NCBI RefSeq assembly: GCF_900184935.1
Contig: NZ_FXYE01000001.1
Span: forward strand, 1,550,001 to 1,614,000
Origin: Actibacterium lipolyticum
Lineage (GTDB): Bacteria; Pseudomonadota; Alphaproteobacteria; Rhodobacterales; Rhodobacteraceae
Direction of reading: 5' to 3'
DNA: 64,000 bases
The position numbers and the translations under genes were made by a program. Below, in pieces: positions 10,087 through 19,624 of this stretch; the first letter of the stretch is position 1, and each line of letters begins with the position of its first letter. The notes beneath the pieces are model-generated. The model was not told where the DNA came from, did no database searches, and was given only the letters and a program-made list of their open reading frames with translations.

Positions 10087-10833
10087 ATGATCGGGAAGGG
10101 GTACCGCTTGGCCGCTACGACACCTTTACAGGGCGGGCCCGCCCATGTTGCCATCATCATGGATGGGAATGGGCGTTGGGCGCAAAGCCGGGGCCGCCCT
10201 CGGCTGTTTGGCCATCAGGCCGGGGCAAAGCGTGTCCGCGAAATCGTGAACGCGTGCCCCGAACTTGGTATCCGGTATCTAACGATTTTTGCCTTCTCGA
10301 CCGAAAACTGGAAGCGGACTCAGGCCGAGGTTTCTGGCCTGATGACGCTGTTCCGCCGCTACATCACCAAAGAGGCGCAGGCCCTGCTGAAAGAGGGTGT
10401 GCGGGTGCGGTTCATCGGTGACCGTGATCAGCTGGAACCCAAGCTGGTCAAGTTGATGGACGAGCTAGAGACGCTGACAGCTGGCAATGATCGCGTTCAC
10501 CTGACAATCGCGCTTAACTATGGTGGTCGCGATGAAGTGGCCCGCGCGGTTAAGCGGCTTGCACATGAAGTTGCGGCTGGCCAGCTTGACCCAGAGGATG
10601 TCGACGCTGAAACGCTGGCGAAATTCCTTGATACCTGCGTGTTGCCAGATCCTGACCTAGTAATCCGCACCAGCGGGGAGGCGCGTATCTCTAACTTCCT
10701 TCTATGGCAGTCAGCATATGCTGAGTATGAATTCAGCCCGATCTTATGGCCTGATTTTACCGCGGAAGAATTCGGCAAGATCGTCGAAAAATTCTCTGGC
10801 CGGGAACGCCGGTTTGGCGCGGTGCCCGTCTGA
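10087..10833 (+). CDS. uppS: di-trans,poly-cis-undecaprenyl diphosphate synthase
   Basis: UppS adds isopentenyl units to farnesyl diphosphate to make the C55 lipid carrier for peptidoglycan and polysaccharides. The catalytic segment IIMDGNGRWA lies at about residues 24-33 and the conserved end segment RTSGEARISNFLLWQ...YAEYEF is present. The length of 248 is normal. The stop TGA overlaps the cdsA start by one base, indicating translational coupling. Its isoprenoid precursors depend on dxr two genes downstream. Confidence 0.96.
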   Translation: MIGKGYRLAATTPLQGGPAHVAIIMDGNGRWAQSRGRPRLFGHQAGAKRVREIVNACPELGIRYLTIFAFSTENWKRTQAEVSGLMTLFRRYITKEAQALLKEGVRVRFIGDRDQLEPKLVKLMDELETLTAGNDRVHLTIALNYGGRDEVARAVKRLAHEVAAGQLDPEDVDAETLAKFLDTCVLPDPDLVIRTSGEARISNFLLWQSAYAEYEFSPILWPDFTAEEFGKIVEKFSGRERRFGAVPV

Positions 10834-11624
10834 TGGCGAAAGATGGTCAGTGGGATGATTTGACGGTTCGCCTTGCTTCAGCCGCAGGCATGGCTGTTGC
10901 GGGTGTGTTGCTGATCTGGCTGGGCGGCGTTTGGTTCGCTTTGCTGACGGCTGCAGTAAGCGGCATCATGATTTGGGAGCTTTCCCGGATGATCGCGCCG
11001 GACCGCGCATCGGAAGCGTTGCAATTGGCGTTTCTTGGTGCGGCGGCCGTTTTGTTGGCGCGTGCTTTGCCAGGCTTTTATGCATTGCCGATCCTTGCCG
11101 CGCCTGCGTTGGTTGGGATTTCGTTGCTGAAACGGCATCGTGCGATCTTTGTTGCGTTTGCGGTGGCGATCTTGATTGCCGGTTACGGGCTTTCCAGTTT
11201 TCGTGATGCAAACGGTGTTGTCTGGCTGTTTTGGCTGGTTCTTGTTGTTATCGCGACGGATGTGTTCGGCTATTTCGCGGGTCGAATGCTGGGTGGGCCA
11301 AAGTTCTGGCCGCGCATCAGCCCAAAGAAAACTTGGTCGGGCACCGTTGCTGGCTGGATTGCGGCCGCGCTGATCGGCGTGTTGTTCCGCCAATTCACCA
11401 ATGCCGGGCCCGATTTGCCTTGGATTTCTGTCGCGCTGTCGATGGCCAGCCAGTTCGGGGACATCGCCGAAAGCGCGGTTAAGCGCAAAATGGGCGTGAA
11501 AGACAGCTCCTCGCTGCTTCCAGGGCATGGCGGCTTGTTTGATCGGTTTGACGGTCTGCTTGGTGCGGCATTGTTCATGCTTTTGGTCGCGCAATTGGTC
11601 TATGTCCCTGAGGTCAGGTTCTAA
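10833..11624 (+). CDS. cdsA: phosphatidate cytidylyltransferase
   Basis: CdsA makes CDP-diacylglycerol from phosphatidate and CTP, the branch point for all membrane phospholipids. The 263-residue protein is rich in membrane segments and ends with the CDS family signature SQFGDIAESAVKRKMGVKDS followed by LLPGHGGLFDRFDG (about residues 210-243), which carries the metal-binding aspartates. The start overlaps the uppS stop by one base, and dxr begins three bases after its stop. Confidence 0.95.
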   Translation: MAKDGQWDDLTVRLASAAGMAVAGVLLIWLGGVWFALLTAAVSGIMIWELSRMIAPDRASEALQLAFLGAAAVLLARALPGFYALPILAAPALVGISLLKRHRAIFVAFAVAILIAGYGLSSFRDANGVVWLFWLVLVVIATDVFGYFAGRMLGGPKFWPRISPKKTWSGTVAGWIAAALIGVLFRQFTNAGPDLPWISVALSMASQFGDIAESAVKRKMGVKDSSSLLPGHGGLFDRFDGLLGAALFMLLVAQLVYVPEVRF

Positions 11625-11627
11625 GCG

Positions 11628-12806
11628 ATGCGGCGCGTTTCGATCTTTGGTTCGACCGGCTCGATCGGTGAGAACACGATTGATCTGTTGATGCGACAGG
11701 GCGGTGCCGACGCGTTCGACGTTGTAGCACTGACTGGCGGGCGCAACATCCAACGGTTGGCAGATCAAGCCAAGGCGCTGCGCGCAGATATCGCGGTGAC
11801 CTGTTACCCCGAATGCTATGACGCGTTGAAACAGGCTTTGGCTGGCACTCAGATTGAAGTCGCTGCAGGTGCCGATGCAATTGCCGACGCTGCGGCCCGC
11901 CCTGCAGATTGGGTTATGTCCGCCATTGTCGGTGCAGCAGGTCTTGTGCCCGGGCTGAAGGCGTTGGAGCAAGGCACGACACTGGCGCTGGCCAACAAGG
12001 AAAGCCTTGTTACCGCCGGGCCGCTGCTGATGGCGACGGCCAAACAGCACGGCGCAACAGTTCTGCCTGTGGATAGCGAACATTCGGCAGTCTTTCAGGC
12101 GCTTGTCGGCGAAGACATGGCTGCGGTTGAACGCGTTATCATTACCGCATCCGGCGGTGCGTTTCGCGATTGGCCGATCAAGGATCTGGCCGATGCAACG
12201 CTTGAACAAGCGTCCTCTCATCCCAATTGGGATATGGGGCAGCGGATCACGATTGATAGCGCCTCTATGTTTAATAAGGCTCTGGAAGTCATTGAGGTTA
12301 AAGAGTTCTTCGGCGTTCATCCCGATCAGATTGAGGTTCTGGTTCACCCAGAATCCTTAATCCATGCCCTTGTTGGGTTCTGTGATGGGGCGTTGATGGC
12401 GCACTTGGGCGCGCCCGATATGCGCCATGCCATTGGGTACGCTTTGAACTGGCCGCGCCGTGAAAAGCTGCCGGTGGAACGGCTTGATCTGGCGAAGATC
12501 GGGCAATTGAATTTCCGCACGCCGGATGGCGCGCGCTACCCCGCCTTGCACCTTGCATGGGATGTGATGAAAACGGGCGGTCTGGCCGGCGCTGCGTTTA
12601 ACGCCGCGAAAGAGCGTGCGCTGGACGGTTTCATAGCGGGCGAGATCGGATTTTTGCAGATGGCAGACGTTGTTGAGGCCACTTTAGACGCGCTTTCGGG
12701 CGATGCTGGCCTGACAAATGCCTCAATCAACCTTGATAACGTCCTCCAGATAGACCATCTGGCCCGTCAAAGGGCTGAACAAGCAATACGCAGCCAAAGC
12801 CGGTAG
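11628..12806 (+). CDS. dxr: 1-deoxy-D-xylulose-5-phosphate reductoisomerase
   Basis: Dxr converts DXP to 2-C-methylerythritol 4-phosphate with NADPH, the second step of the MEP isoprenoid pathway. The NADPH loop GSTGSIG is at residues 7-13, the metal/substrate segment LPVDSEHSA at about 145-153 and the mobile-loop region HPNWDMGQRITIDSA near 205-219. The length of 392 is typical. It sits between cdsA and rseP, 17 bases before the latter. Confidence 0.97.
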   Translation: MRRVSIFGSTGSIGENTIDLLMRQGGADAFDVVALTGGRNIQRLADQAKALRADIAVTCYPECYDALKQALAGTQIEVAAGADAIADAAARPADWVMSAIVGAAGLVPGLKALEQGTTLALANKESLVTAGPLLMATAKQHGATVLPVDSEHSAVFQALVGEDMAAVERVIITASGGAFRDWPIKDLADATLEQASSHPNWDMGQRITIDSASMFNKALEVIEVKEFFGVHPDQIEVLVHPESLIHALVGFCDGALMAHLGAPDMRHAIGYALNWPRREKLPVERLDLAKIGQLNFRTPDGARYPALHLAWDVMKTGGLAGAAFNAAKERALDGFIAGEIGFLQMADVVEATLDALSGDAGLTNASINLDNVLQIDHLARQRAEQAIRSQSR

Positions 12807-12823
12807 TTGAAAAGGATAAACGC

Positions 12824-14161
12824 GTGGATTTCATTGGTGGAATGCCGGACTTCGGGAACATTCTTTTCACGTTTGGCGCGTTTGTGGTGGCCCTTAGTAT
12901 CATCGTGGCGATCCACGAATACGGCCATTACATCGTTGGCCGTTGGTCCGGTATCTATGCCGAGGTCTTTTCGTTGGGGTTTGGCCCGGTTCTGTATTCG
13001 CGTGTCGATAAACGGGGCACGAAATGGCAGATCGCGGCATTTCCGTTGGGCGGCTACGTCAAATTTTTGGGGGATGCTAACGCGGCAAGTGACCGCGCAA
13101 GCGATGACCTGAAAGACATGGACGCGGCCACTCTGCGCCGCACCATGCATGGCGCGCCCCTTTGGGCCCGTATGGCGACCGTTGCTGCGGGGCCGGTGTT
13201 TAACTTCATCCTGTCGATTGTCGTTTTTTCCGGGATGCTGTTCTTTCGCGGTGAAGCGGTAGAGCCGCCAACAATTGCGGAACTTCAAACCGTGCCCGCA
13301 AGCGTGGGGCAGGTGGTGTCGGGGGATGTGATCCTTTCGATTGAGGGTCAGCAAACTTCTGATTTCTCGGAGTTTTACGAAGTAACCGACGCGCTGCCGA
13401 TCGAACCCCTGCTTGATTACACCATCTCACGTGATGGCGCAGAACAGACCGTACAAGGGCCATATCCGTTCCCGCCGCTGGTCAGCGGCATTCAGGCCGG
13501 TTCGGCCGCAATGGATGCGGGCATGGAAGTTGGGGACGTTATTGTCGCGATCGACGGGAAAGAGATTTCAGCCTTTAGCGAACTTCAGGACATCGTATCG
13601 GCCTCGGAAGGGAAGGTGCTTGTGCTGGACGTTTGGCGCGATGGCGAAGTCGTCGAATTCTCGCTTGCGCCGCGTCGGTCTGATCTTCCGATGCCTGACG
13701 GTGGGTTTGAAACCCGTTGGTTGATCGGCATGACAGGTGGGTTGTTCTTCTCTCCCGCGACGCAAACACCCGGGATCGGTGATGCCCTGTCGTATGGGGT
13801 GGAGCAAACCTATTTCATCGCGAAGTCCAGCGTTTCGGGCCTGTATCACATGATCACTGGCGCGATCAGCTCGTGTAACCTTCGCGGGCCACTGGGAATC
13901 GCGGAAACCTCGGGCGCGGCGGCAAGCCAAGGGGCGACCAGCTTTGTTTGGTTCATTGCAATGCTATCGACGGCGGTTGGTCTATTGAATCTGTTCCCGA
14001 TTCCAGTTCTGGACGGCGGACACCTTGTCTTTCACGTCTACGAAGCGCTGACAGGGCGCCCGCCCAGTGACAAGGCATTGCGCATTCTGATGAGCATCGG
14101 TCTGACGCTATTGCTCAGCTTGATGGTCTTCGCGTTGTCGAACGATCTGTTCTGCCCCTAA
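12824..14161 (+). CDS. rseP: site-2 intramembrane zinc protease RseP
   Basis: RseP cuts membrane-spanning anti-sigma factors and leftover signal peptides inside the inner membrane. The zinc motif HEYGH is at residues 31-35 and the second metal ligand in PVLDGGH is near residue 395, both within hydrophobic segments. Two PDZ-like regions lie between (about 125-310). The length of 445 matches the family. The start is GTG at 12824 with AAAGGAT upstream. It lies in the envelope cluster immediately before the outer-membrane assembly genes. Confidence 0.95.
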   Translation: MDFIGGMPDFGNILFTFGAFVVALSIIVAIHEYGHYIVGRWSGIYAEVFSLGFGPVLYSRVDKRGTKWQIAAFPLGGYVKFLGDANAASDRASDDLKDMDAATLRRTMHGAPLWARMATVAAGPVFNFILSIVVFSGMLFFRGEAVEPPTIAELQTVPASVGQVVSGDVILSIEGQQTSDFSEFYEVTDALPIEPLLDYTISRDGAEQTVQGPYPFPPLVSGIQAGSAAMDAGMEVGDVIVAIDGKEISAFSELQDIVSASEGKVLVLDVWRDGEVVEFSLAPRRSDLPMPDGGFETRWLIGMTGGLFFSPATQTPGIGDALSYGVEQTYFIAKSSVSGLYHMITGAISSCNLRGPLGIAETSGAAASQGATSFVWFIAMLSTAVGLLNLFPIPVLDGGHLVFHVYEALTGRPPSDKALRILMSIGLTLLLSLMVFALSNDLFCP

Positions 14162-14262
14162 GGGCCGTTGGCGGAAAATCTTAGGGGGTTGGCCCAAATA
14201 TCGCCTCATTCTCAAGTTAACACTTTGGTCATACCCAGTGAATCCTCTGAGGGAGGCCAGTA

Positions 14263-14391
14263 ATGCAAACGATTTCCAACGGCTACCGCGGTCTTTCGCT
14301 TTTGTTGGATCTGAATTTGGACCGACTGTTTTCGGTCGTGGCAATCGGCGGTGCGCTGATGGCTGGCGCTTACTTGGGGTCGATCCTTTAA
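14263..14391 (+). CDS. 42-residue single-span membrane microprotein between rseP and bamA
   Basis: A short frame starts at ATG 14263 behind an excellent GGGAGG site seven bases upstream and ends at TAA 14391. The N-terminal half is polar and amphipathic (MQTISNGYRGLSLLLDLNLD), and the second half (about residues 22-42, LFSVVAIGGALMAGAYLGSIL without charges) is long enough to cross the membrane once. It has its own terminator 27 bases downstream, so it is transcribed as a unit, possibly from its own promoter after rseP. I do not recognise a family. The strong ribosome site, clean membrane segment and terminator argue that it is a real gene. Confidence 0.6.
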   Translation: MQTISNGYRGLSLLLDLNLDRLFSVVAIGGALMAGAYLGSIL

Positions 14392-14417
14392 GTTCGGTTT
14401 CATGGGTCAATACAGAC

Positions 14418-14455
14418 GGGCGCCTGTTGTGAAAAACAGGGCGCCCTTTTTCGTT
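14418..14455 (+). terminator. intrinsic terminator before bamA
   Basis: GGGCGCCTGTT pairs with AACAGGGCGCCC (one bulged G) around a short loop and is followed by TTTTT. It ends the transcript that includes rseP and the 42-residue gene, so bamA, which starts 80 bases further on, needs its own promoter or readthrough. Confidence 0.8.
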
Positions 14456-14532
14456 GTTTCCGGCTTTTGACAAGGCCCGCTAATCCCGCTACTCAAGTGT
14501 ATAAATAAAACACGATAGAGCGGGACAGGCTG

Positions 14533-16869
14533 ATGACTACTGTATTGCGTGGTTCTGGACGAGTAAATCAGCCCAGAACCTTTTCATTTCTTCATATCTC
14601 AACGTTACTTTTCTTAGCATTTGCAAGTGTTTGCGCGACAATGCCGCAGATGGCGCAAGCGCAGACCTATCGGTTTACCAATGTCGAAATCGAGGGGAAC
14701 CAGAGGGTCGATGCGAGTACAATTCTAACCTACGCCGGAATCGCTCGTGGTGACGCGATTTCAGCAGGCGAGTTGAACACGGCCTATCAGAACATCGTCA
14801 ACAGCGGCCTTTTTGAAGAGGTTGAACTGGTTCCAAGTGGTTCGACGCTTGTGATCCGGGTAACGGAATACCCAACGATCAATGTGATCAACTTCGAAGG
14901 AAACTCTCGTCTGAAGGACGAAGAGCTTTCGACGATCATTCGCACCCAATCGCGCCGCGTCTATAGCCCCCGTTTGGCCGAGGCTGACGCTGCATCCATC
15001 GTGATGGCCTATGAACAGTCAGGCCGCCTTGCCGCGACTGTGGAGCCCAAAATTATCCGTCGCTCTGACAACCGCGTCGATCTGGTTTTTGAAATCACCG
15101 AAGGCAAAGTTGTAGAGGTTGAGCGGATTTCTTTCGTCGGCAACCGCAACTATTCCGATGGTCGTCTGCGCCGTGTTCTTGGTACCAAACAGGCCGGGTT
15201 GCTGCGCCAGTTGGTGCGCAGCGACACGTTCGTTTCGGACCGGATTGAGTTTGATAAACAGGTTCTTAGGGATTTCTATGTTTCGCGCGGTTATATCGAC
15301 TTTCAGGTACTGTCGGTCGCATCCGAGCTGACACGTAATCGCGATGGTTTCCTGATCACGTTCAACGTGCGCGAGGGGCAGTCTTTCAAGTTTGGTGAAA
15401 TCACCACGACCAGCGACCTGGCTGAGGTGGACCCTGATAGCTATCAGAAAATCATCAAGCTGCGCCCGGGCGTTACCTATTCGCCGTCTTTGGTTGAAAA
15501 CACCATTGCCCGGATGGAGCGTTTGGCCATTCAGCAGGGGCTTAACTTCATCCAGATCGAGCCGCGCGTAACCCGGAATGACCGCGATCTGACGCTGGAC
15601 GTGGAATTTGCCCTTGTTAAAGGCCCGCGGATTTTTGTTGAGCGGATCGATATCGAGGGCAACGCAACCACGCTTGACCGCGTTATTCGGCGCCAGTTCC
15701 GCACTGTTGAAGGCGACCCCTTTAACCCACGCGAAATCCGCGAGTCTGCCGAACGCATTCGTGCACTTGGGTTCTTTTCGGCCGCAGACGTTGATGCCCG
15801 CGAGGGGACTTCGCCAGATCAGGTGATCGTCGATGTTAACGTGACCGAACAGCCAACCGGCTCTCTTTCCTTCGGTGTTAACTACAGTGTCGCCAACGGC
15901 GTTGGTGCTGCTGTCAGCTTTTCGGAATCGAACTTCTTGGGCCGTGGCCAATTCCTCAGCTTTACCTACAGCTCTGGTGTGGACAATTCGGTTTCAAGCA
16001 TTTCGTTCGCAGAGCCCGCGTTCCTTGGTCGTGATGTGACATTCCGTTTCAACGCCTCGTATGCGCAAAGTGACAACCAGAACAGCACGAACTATCGCAC
16101 GCGCCAAATTCGGGTTGCGCCAAGCCTTGAGTTCCCGATTGGCGAGTATTCCCGCCTTGGCGTGCGGTACACGATCTCGGAAGATAACATTTTCCAATAC
16201 ACTGGGAATTCCAGCATTATCGCAGCGGAAGCGACCGAAGGTGCCCTGATTTCCAGCAAGATCGGGTATAGCCTTAGCCGCGATACGCGCCGTACCGGTT
16301 TGAACCCGAATGCAGGTGTTCTGCTGCGGTTCAATCAGGATTATTCTGGGTTGGGTGGCGACACAAAGTTCATCGAAACGACTGCGTTGGTCGCGGCCGA
16401 AACTTTGGTCTTCAACGAAGATGTCACCTTGCGCGCCGAGTTTGAAGGTGGCGTGCTTGGCATGATCGACGGCAACAGCCGCGTTACGGACCGCTACTTC
16501 CTGAATGGCAAAATCCGCGGGTTTGACTCCAACGGTTTGGGTCCACGCGATCCTGCGAAAAAAGGCGGTGAGGCGCTTGGTGGCAATATGTTTGCTGTCG
16601 CGCGTTTCGAAGCGGAGTTCCCGGTTGGTTTGCCAGAAGAATACGGCATCCGCGGCGGTTTGTTTGCCGACGTCGGTTCGGTCTGGAGCTTGGACAACAC
16701 CGACGGCGGTGCCGTTGATGACAGCATGTCACTTCGGTCGTCCATCGGGGTTTCGGTCTTCTGGGACACGCCGATTGGGCCACTTCGGTTCAACTTCTCG
16801 AATGCGCTTCAGAAAGAAGAGTATGACGATGAGCAGAACTTCGATCTGACCATCTCCACGCGGTTCTGA
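14533..16869 (+). CDS. bamA: outer membrane protein assembly factor BamA
   Basis: BamA folds beta-barrel proteins into the outer membrane. The 778-residue protein has a signal peptide ending near AQAQ (about residue 44), five POTRA repeats over about residues 45-430 (the first beginning YRFTNVEIEGN), and a C-terminal 16-strand barrel. The loop-6 motif IRGF lies near residue 660 and the chain ends in an aromatic-terminated strand (TISTRF), as expected for an outer-membrane barrel. Its stop codon overlaps the start of the ompH gene by one base. Confidence 0.97.
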   Translation: MTTVLRGSGRVNQPRTFSFLHISTLLFLAFASVCATMPQMAQAQTYRFTNVEIEGNQRVDASTILTYAGIARGDAISAGELNTAYQNIVNSGLFEEVELVPSGSTLVIRVTEYPTINVINFEGNSRLKDEELSTIIRTQSRRVYSPRLAEADAASIVMAYEQSGRLAATVEPKIIRRSDNRVDLVFEITEGKVVEVERISFVGNRNYSDGRLRRVLGTKQAGLLRQLVRSDTFVSDRIEFDKQVLRDFYVSRGYIDFQVLSVASELTRNRDGFLITFNVREGQSFKFGEITTTSDLAEVDPDSYQKIIKLRPGVTYSPSLVENTIARMERLAIQQGLNFIQIEPRVTRNDRDLTLDVEFALVKGPRIFVERIDIEGNATTLDRVIRRQFRTVEGDPFNPREIRESAERIRALGFFSAADVDAREGTSPDQVIVDVNVTEQPTGSLSFGVNYSVANGVGAAVSFSESNFLGRGQFLSFTYSSGVDNSVSSISFAEPAFLGRDVTFRFNASYAQSDNQNSTNYRTRQIRVAPSLEFPIGEYSRLGVRYTISEDNIFQYTGNSSIIAAEATEGALISSKIGYSLSRDTRRTGLNPNAGVLLRFNQDYSGLGGDTKFIETTALVAAETLVFNEDVTLRAEFEGGVLGMIDGNSRVTDRYFLNGKIRGFDSNGLGPRDPAKKGGEALGGNMFAVARFEAEFPVGLPEEYGIRGGLFADVGSVWSLDNTDGGAVDDSMSLRSSIGVSVFWDTPIGPLRFNFSNALQKEEYDDEQNFDLTISTRF

Positions 16870-17447
16870 TGCTTCGGAAAACGGCTATCCTTCTGTGTCT
16901 TGGGGCGTTGCTGAACGCACCGCTCTGGGCACAGGAGGCCGCGCGGAATGTCGTGCGTTCCCCGATTGTGACTGTCGATCAAGAACGGCTGTTCAGCGGG
17001 TCCGCATATGGCGCGGCGCTGCTTGAAGAAATCGAACGCGCAACCGCTGACCTTTCGGCCGAAAACCGGAAGATCGAGGCAGAGTTACTTGCCGAAGAGC
17101 GCGAGTTGACCCAAGAGCGCGGCACAATGTCGACCGCTAATTTCCGCGTAAAGGCAGCGACCTTTGATGAAAAAGTTGTTGCCATTCGCAAGGCTCAGGA
17201 CGACAAAACACGTGCTTTGGCGGCACGTCGTGACACCGCGCAGAAGAATTTCTATCAAGAGATCCTTCCAATTCTAACTGACATCGTACGTGAACGTGGC
17301 GCGGTTGCTGTGCTGGAAAGTCGCGCGGTGATACTATCGGCAGACAGTATCGATATTACGGCCGAAGCGATCACGCGTATTGATGCCAGACATGCAGAAC
17401 GGATAAAAACCGCCGATGAGCCGGCGGTCAGTGAACCACAAGATTAG
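16869..17447 (+). CDS. OmpH/Skp-family periplasmic chaperone
   Basis: Skp-like chaperones hold unfolded outer-membrane proteins on their way to BamA. The 192-residue protein has a signal peptide (residues 1-21, ending LWAQ) and then a start resembling the family (IVTVDQERLFSGSAYG). A long charged coiled-coil region (about 50-125, rich in E, K, A and R) forms the tentacles, and a beta-type end follows. It is coupled to bamA by a one-base overlap, as in many proteobacteria. Confidence 0.88.
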   Translation: MLRKTAILLCLGALLNAPLWAQEAARNVVRSPIVTVDQERLFSGSAYGAALLEEIERATADLSAENRKIEAELLAEERELTQERGTMSTANFRVKAATFDEKVVAIRKAQDDKTRALAARRDTAQKNFYQEILPILTDIVRERGAVAVLESRAVILSADSIDITAEAITRIDARHAERIKTADEPAVSEPQD

Positions 17448-17526
17448 CCATCGCTTGTCAGGCGTGCGCGGTGTTGATACTTCCGCCTACGTGCAGCTAA
17501 GGCAGATATAGCAGGGACGAAGAACC

Positions 17527-17985
17527 ATGACAGAGCAGCCGACCACAGAAGCAGATATTCATCTGATCAAGCAAATTCTGCCGCATCGCTATCCGTTTCT
17601 TTTCATCGACAAGGTGAAAGATATCGTTGAGGGCGAAAGCGCAGTTGGCATCAAGAACGTCACCTACAACGAGCCGCATTTTCAGGGGCATTTCCCGGCT
17701 GCACCCATCATGCCGGGTGTAACGATTGTTGAGGCGATGGCCCAAACCGCGACCGTGATGGCCGGTCTGGCAATGGATGTGATTGGCAAGGACGTGCTTG
17801 TCTATTTCATGACAATCGATAACTGCAAATTCCGCCGCATGGTTGTACCGGGTGATGTGCTTGAGCTTCATGTAAGCGTATTGCGCCGTCGTACGAAAAT
17901 CTGGCGCATGAAGGGCGTGGCCAAGGTTGGCGACGAAATCGCATGCGAAGCAGAATTTTCTGCGATGATGGACCTGAAGGAGTAG
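17527..17985 (+). CDS. fabZ: 3-hydroxyacyl-ACP dehydratase FabZ
   Basis: FabZ dehydrates beta-hydroxyacyl-ACP in fatty acid elongation and balances the hydroxyacyl pool used by LpxA. At 152 residues it has the usual length. The hot-dog fold signatures are clear: [11 protein letters not shown] at 19-29, and [21 protein letters not shown] starting at 54 with catalytic H55 and E69. The lpxA start is six bases after its stop. The 79-base gap from ompH could hold a promoter. Confidence 0.97.
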   Translation: MTEQPTTEADIHLIKQILPHRYPFLFIDKVKDIVEGESAVGIKNVTYNEPHFQGHFPAAPIMPGVTIVEAMAQTATVMAGLAMDVIGKDVLVYFMTIDNCKFRRMVVPGDVLELHVSVLRRRTKIWRMKGVAKVGDEIACEAEFSAMMDLKE

Positions 17986-17991
17986 CGCCGA

Positions 17992-18789
17992 ATGGGCATC
18001 GACCCAACTGCACAAGTCCACGCATCGGCCATCATCGAAGAGGGGGCTCAAATCGGCGCAGGTGCCATTGTCGGCCCGTTTTCGGTTATCGGGCCAAACG
18101 TGACCCTTGGCGACAGGGTGGAAATAAAAAGCCACGCTGTTGTGACAGGTGATACGGAAATCGGCGAAGAAACCATCGTATTTCCCTTTGCGAACATCGG
18201 CGACATTCCTCAGGACTTGAAGTTCAAGGGCGAAAAGACGCGGCTGGTGATTGGCAAGCGAAATCGCATCCGCGAAGGCGTGACGATGAACACTGGCACC
18301 GAAGGCGGTGGCGGCGTGACGTGTGTGGGCGACGATTGTTTGTTTATGACGGGTTCGCATGTGGGGCATGACGTTCAGGTTGGTGACCGTGTGGTCATGG
18401 CAAACCAAGCCGCGCTTGCCGGGCATTGTGTGATTGGCGATGACGTGGTCATTGGCGGCCTGTCGGGCATTCACCAATTCGTTCGTGTCGGCCGCGGCGC
18501 CATCATTGGCGGCGTTACGATGGTGACGAATGATGTGATCCCTTACGGGCTGGTCCACGGACCTCGCGGTATGTTGGATGGGCTGAACCTTGTTGGGCTG
18601 AAACGTCGGGGCGCGTCGCGCGCTGAAATCACTGCTCTGCGGGCGGCCTATCAAATGCTGGCGCAAGGGGACGGTGCTTTTCAAGAACGCGCACGTCGCC
18701 TGTCGGAAGAGACAGACAGCGAGCATGTCCGCGAAGTCGTTTCGTTCATTCTGGGGGACAGCGACCGTTCCTATCTAACGCCGAGCTGA
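17992..18789 (+). CDS. lpxA: acyl-ACP--UDP-N-acetylglucosamine O-acyltransferase
   Basis: LpxA transfers a 3-hydroxyacyl chain to UDP-GlcNAc, the first step of lipid A synthesis, in the cytoplasm. The 265 residues form a left-handed beta helix of hexapeptide repeats over about 1-190 (IDPTAQVHASAIIEEGAQIGAG at the start), with the catalytic-site histidine in SHVGHDV near residue 124, and a helical C-terminal domain. The neighbours fabZ, lpxI and lpxB supply or use the same intermediates. Confidence 0.97.
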   Translation: MGIDPTAQVHASAIIEEGAQIGAGAIVGPFSVIGPNVTLGDRVEIKSHAVVTGDTEIGEETIVFPFANIGDIPQDLKFKGEKTRLVIGKRNRIREGVTMNTGTEGGGGVTCVGDDCLFMTGSHVGHDVQVGDRVVMANQAALAGHCVIGDDVVIGGLSGIHQFVRVGRGAIIGGVTMVTNDVIPYGLVHGPRGMLDGLNLVGLKRRGASRAEITALRAAYQMLAQGDGAFQERARRLSEETDSEHVREVVSFILGDSDRSYLTPS

Positions 18790-18793
18790 CGTT

Positions 18794-19624
18794 ATGACCA
18801 AGACAGCGATCATCGCCGGAACAGGTGTTCTTCCGGGTATTCTGGCGGACCGGCTGGATGAAACCAACACGCCCTATGTGATTGCAGAGCTAGAAGGCTT
18901 TGCCATGGAAAACCCGAAGGGACGCCCTGTTGAGCGGTTCATCGTAGAGCGGCTGGCTTTGCTTTTCGACAGGTTCGATGACTTGGGTGTTGAACAGGTC
19001 ATTTTTGCCGGTGCGGTCAGTCGCCCGGCAATCGACCCAGAGCGGATAGACCCGAAAACGGCCACTTTGCTGCCAGTGCTGCTTCCTGCGTTTCAGCAAG
19101 GCGACGATGCGCTGTTGCGTGCAGTGATCGCCTTGTTCGAAGACGCCGGGTTTTCTGTCGTCGGTGTGGATAGTGTCGCGCCAGAACTTGTTCCGGGGGA
19201 AGGGGTTCTTACAACGGCCCAGCCGTCTCAGGATGACAAGGCGGACGCAGATCGCGCGGCCAAGGTGGTTGCCGGGATCGGCGCGCTTGACGTGGGGCAG
19301 GGTGCTGTTGTGGCGCAGGGCCTTTGCTTGGCGATCGAAACCCTGCCGGGAACGGCGGCGATGTTGCGCTGGGTGGCAGAGGTTGCAAAGACCTGCCGCG
19401 CCAACCCGAACGGCGCTAAGGGTGTGTTCTTTAAGGCGCCCAAGCCGGGGCAGGAACGGCGCATCGACCTACCCGCAATTGGCCCTGACACGGTTGTCCA
19501 AGCCGACGCCGCAGATTTGGCCGGCATTGTGATTGAGGCTGGGGGCGTGATGCTTCTGGACCCAGAGGCGACCATCGCCGAAGCAAATAGCCGGGGCCTG
19601 TTCATCTGGGCGCGCACCCCATGA
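18794..19624 (+). CDS. lpxI: UDP-2,3-diacylglucosamine diphosphatase LpxI
   Basis: LpxI (the former DUF1009 family) hydrolyses UDP-2,3-diacylglucosamine to lipid X. It replaces the unrelated LpxH of enterobacteria and is the usual form in alphaproteobacteria. The 276-residue protein starts with a Rossmann-like IIAGTGVLPGILADRL and ends with the conserved region GVMLLDPEATIAEANSRGLFI. Its position between lpxA and lpxB and the four-base ATGA overlap with lpxB support the assignment. Confidence 0.94.
   Translation: MTKTAIIAGTGVLPGILADRLDETNTPYVIAELEGFAMENPKGRPVERFIVERLALLFDRFDDLGVEQVIFAGAVSRPAIDPERIDPKTATLLPVLLPAFQQGDDALLRAVIALFEDAGFSVVGVDSVAPELVPGEGVLTTAQPSQDDKADADRAAKVVAGIGALDVGQGAVVAQGLCLAIETLPGTAAMLRWVAEVAKTCRANPNGAKGVFFKAPKPGQERRIDLPAIGPDTVVQADAADLAGIVIEAGGVMLLDPEATIAEANSRGLFIWARTP

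Noticed and set aside
10878-12347. A 489-codon open frame on the minus strand across cdsA and dxr
   Set aside because: It lies wholly opposite two certain genes and its product is rich in Arg, Gln, His and Cys, typical of a reverse-strand shadow.
17497-18726. A 409-codon minus-strand frame opposite fabZ and lpxA
   Set aside because: The product is dominated by His, Arg and Asn, as expected for a shadow of biased codons; no start signal.
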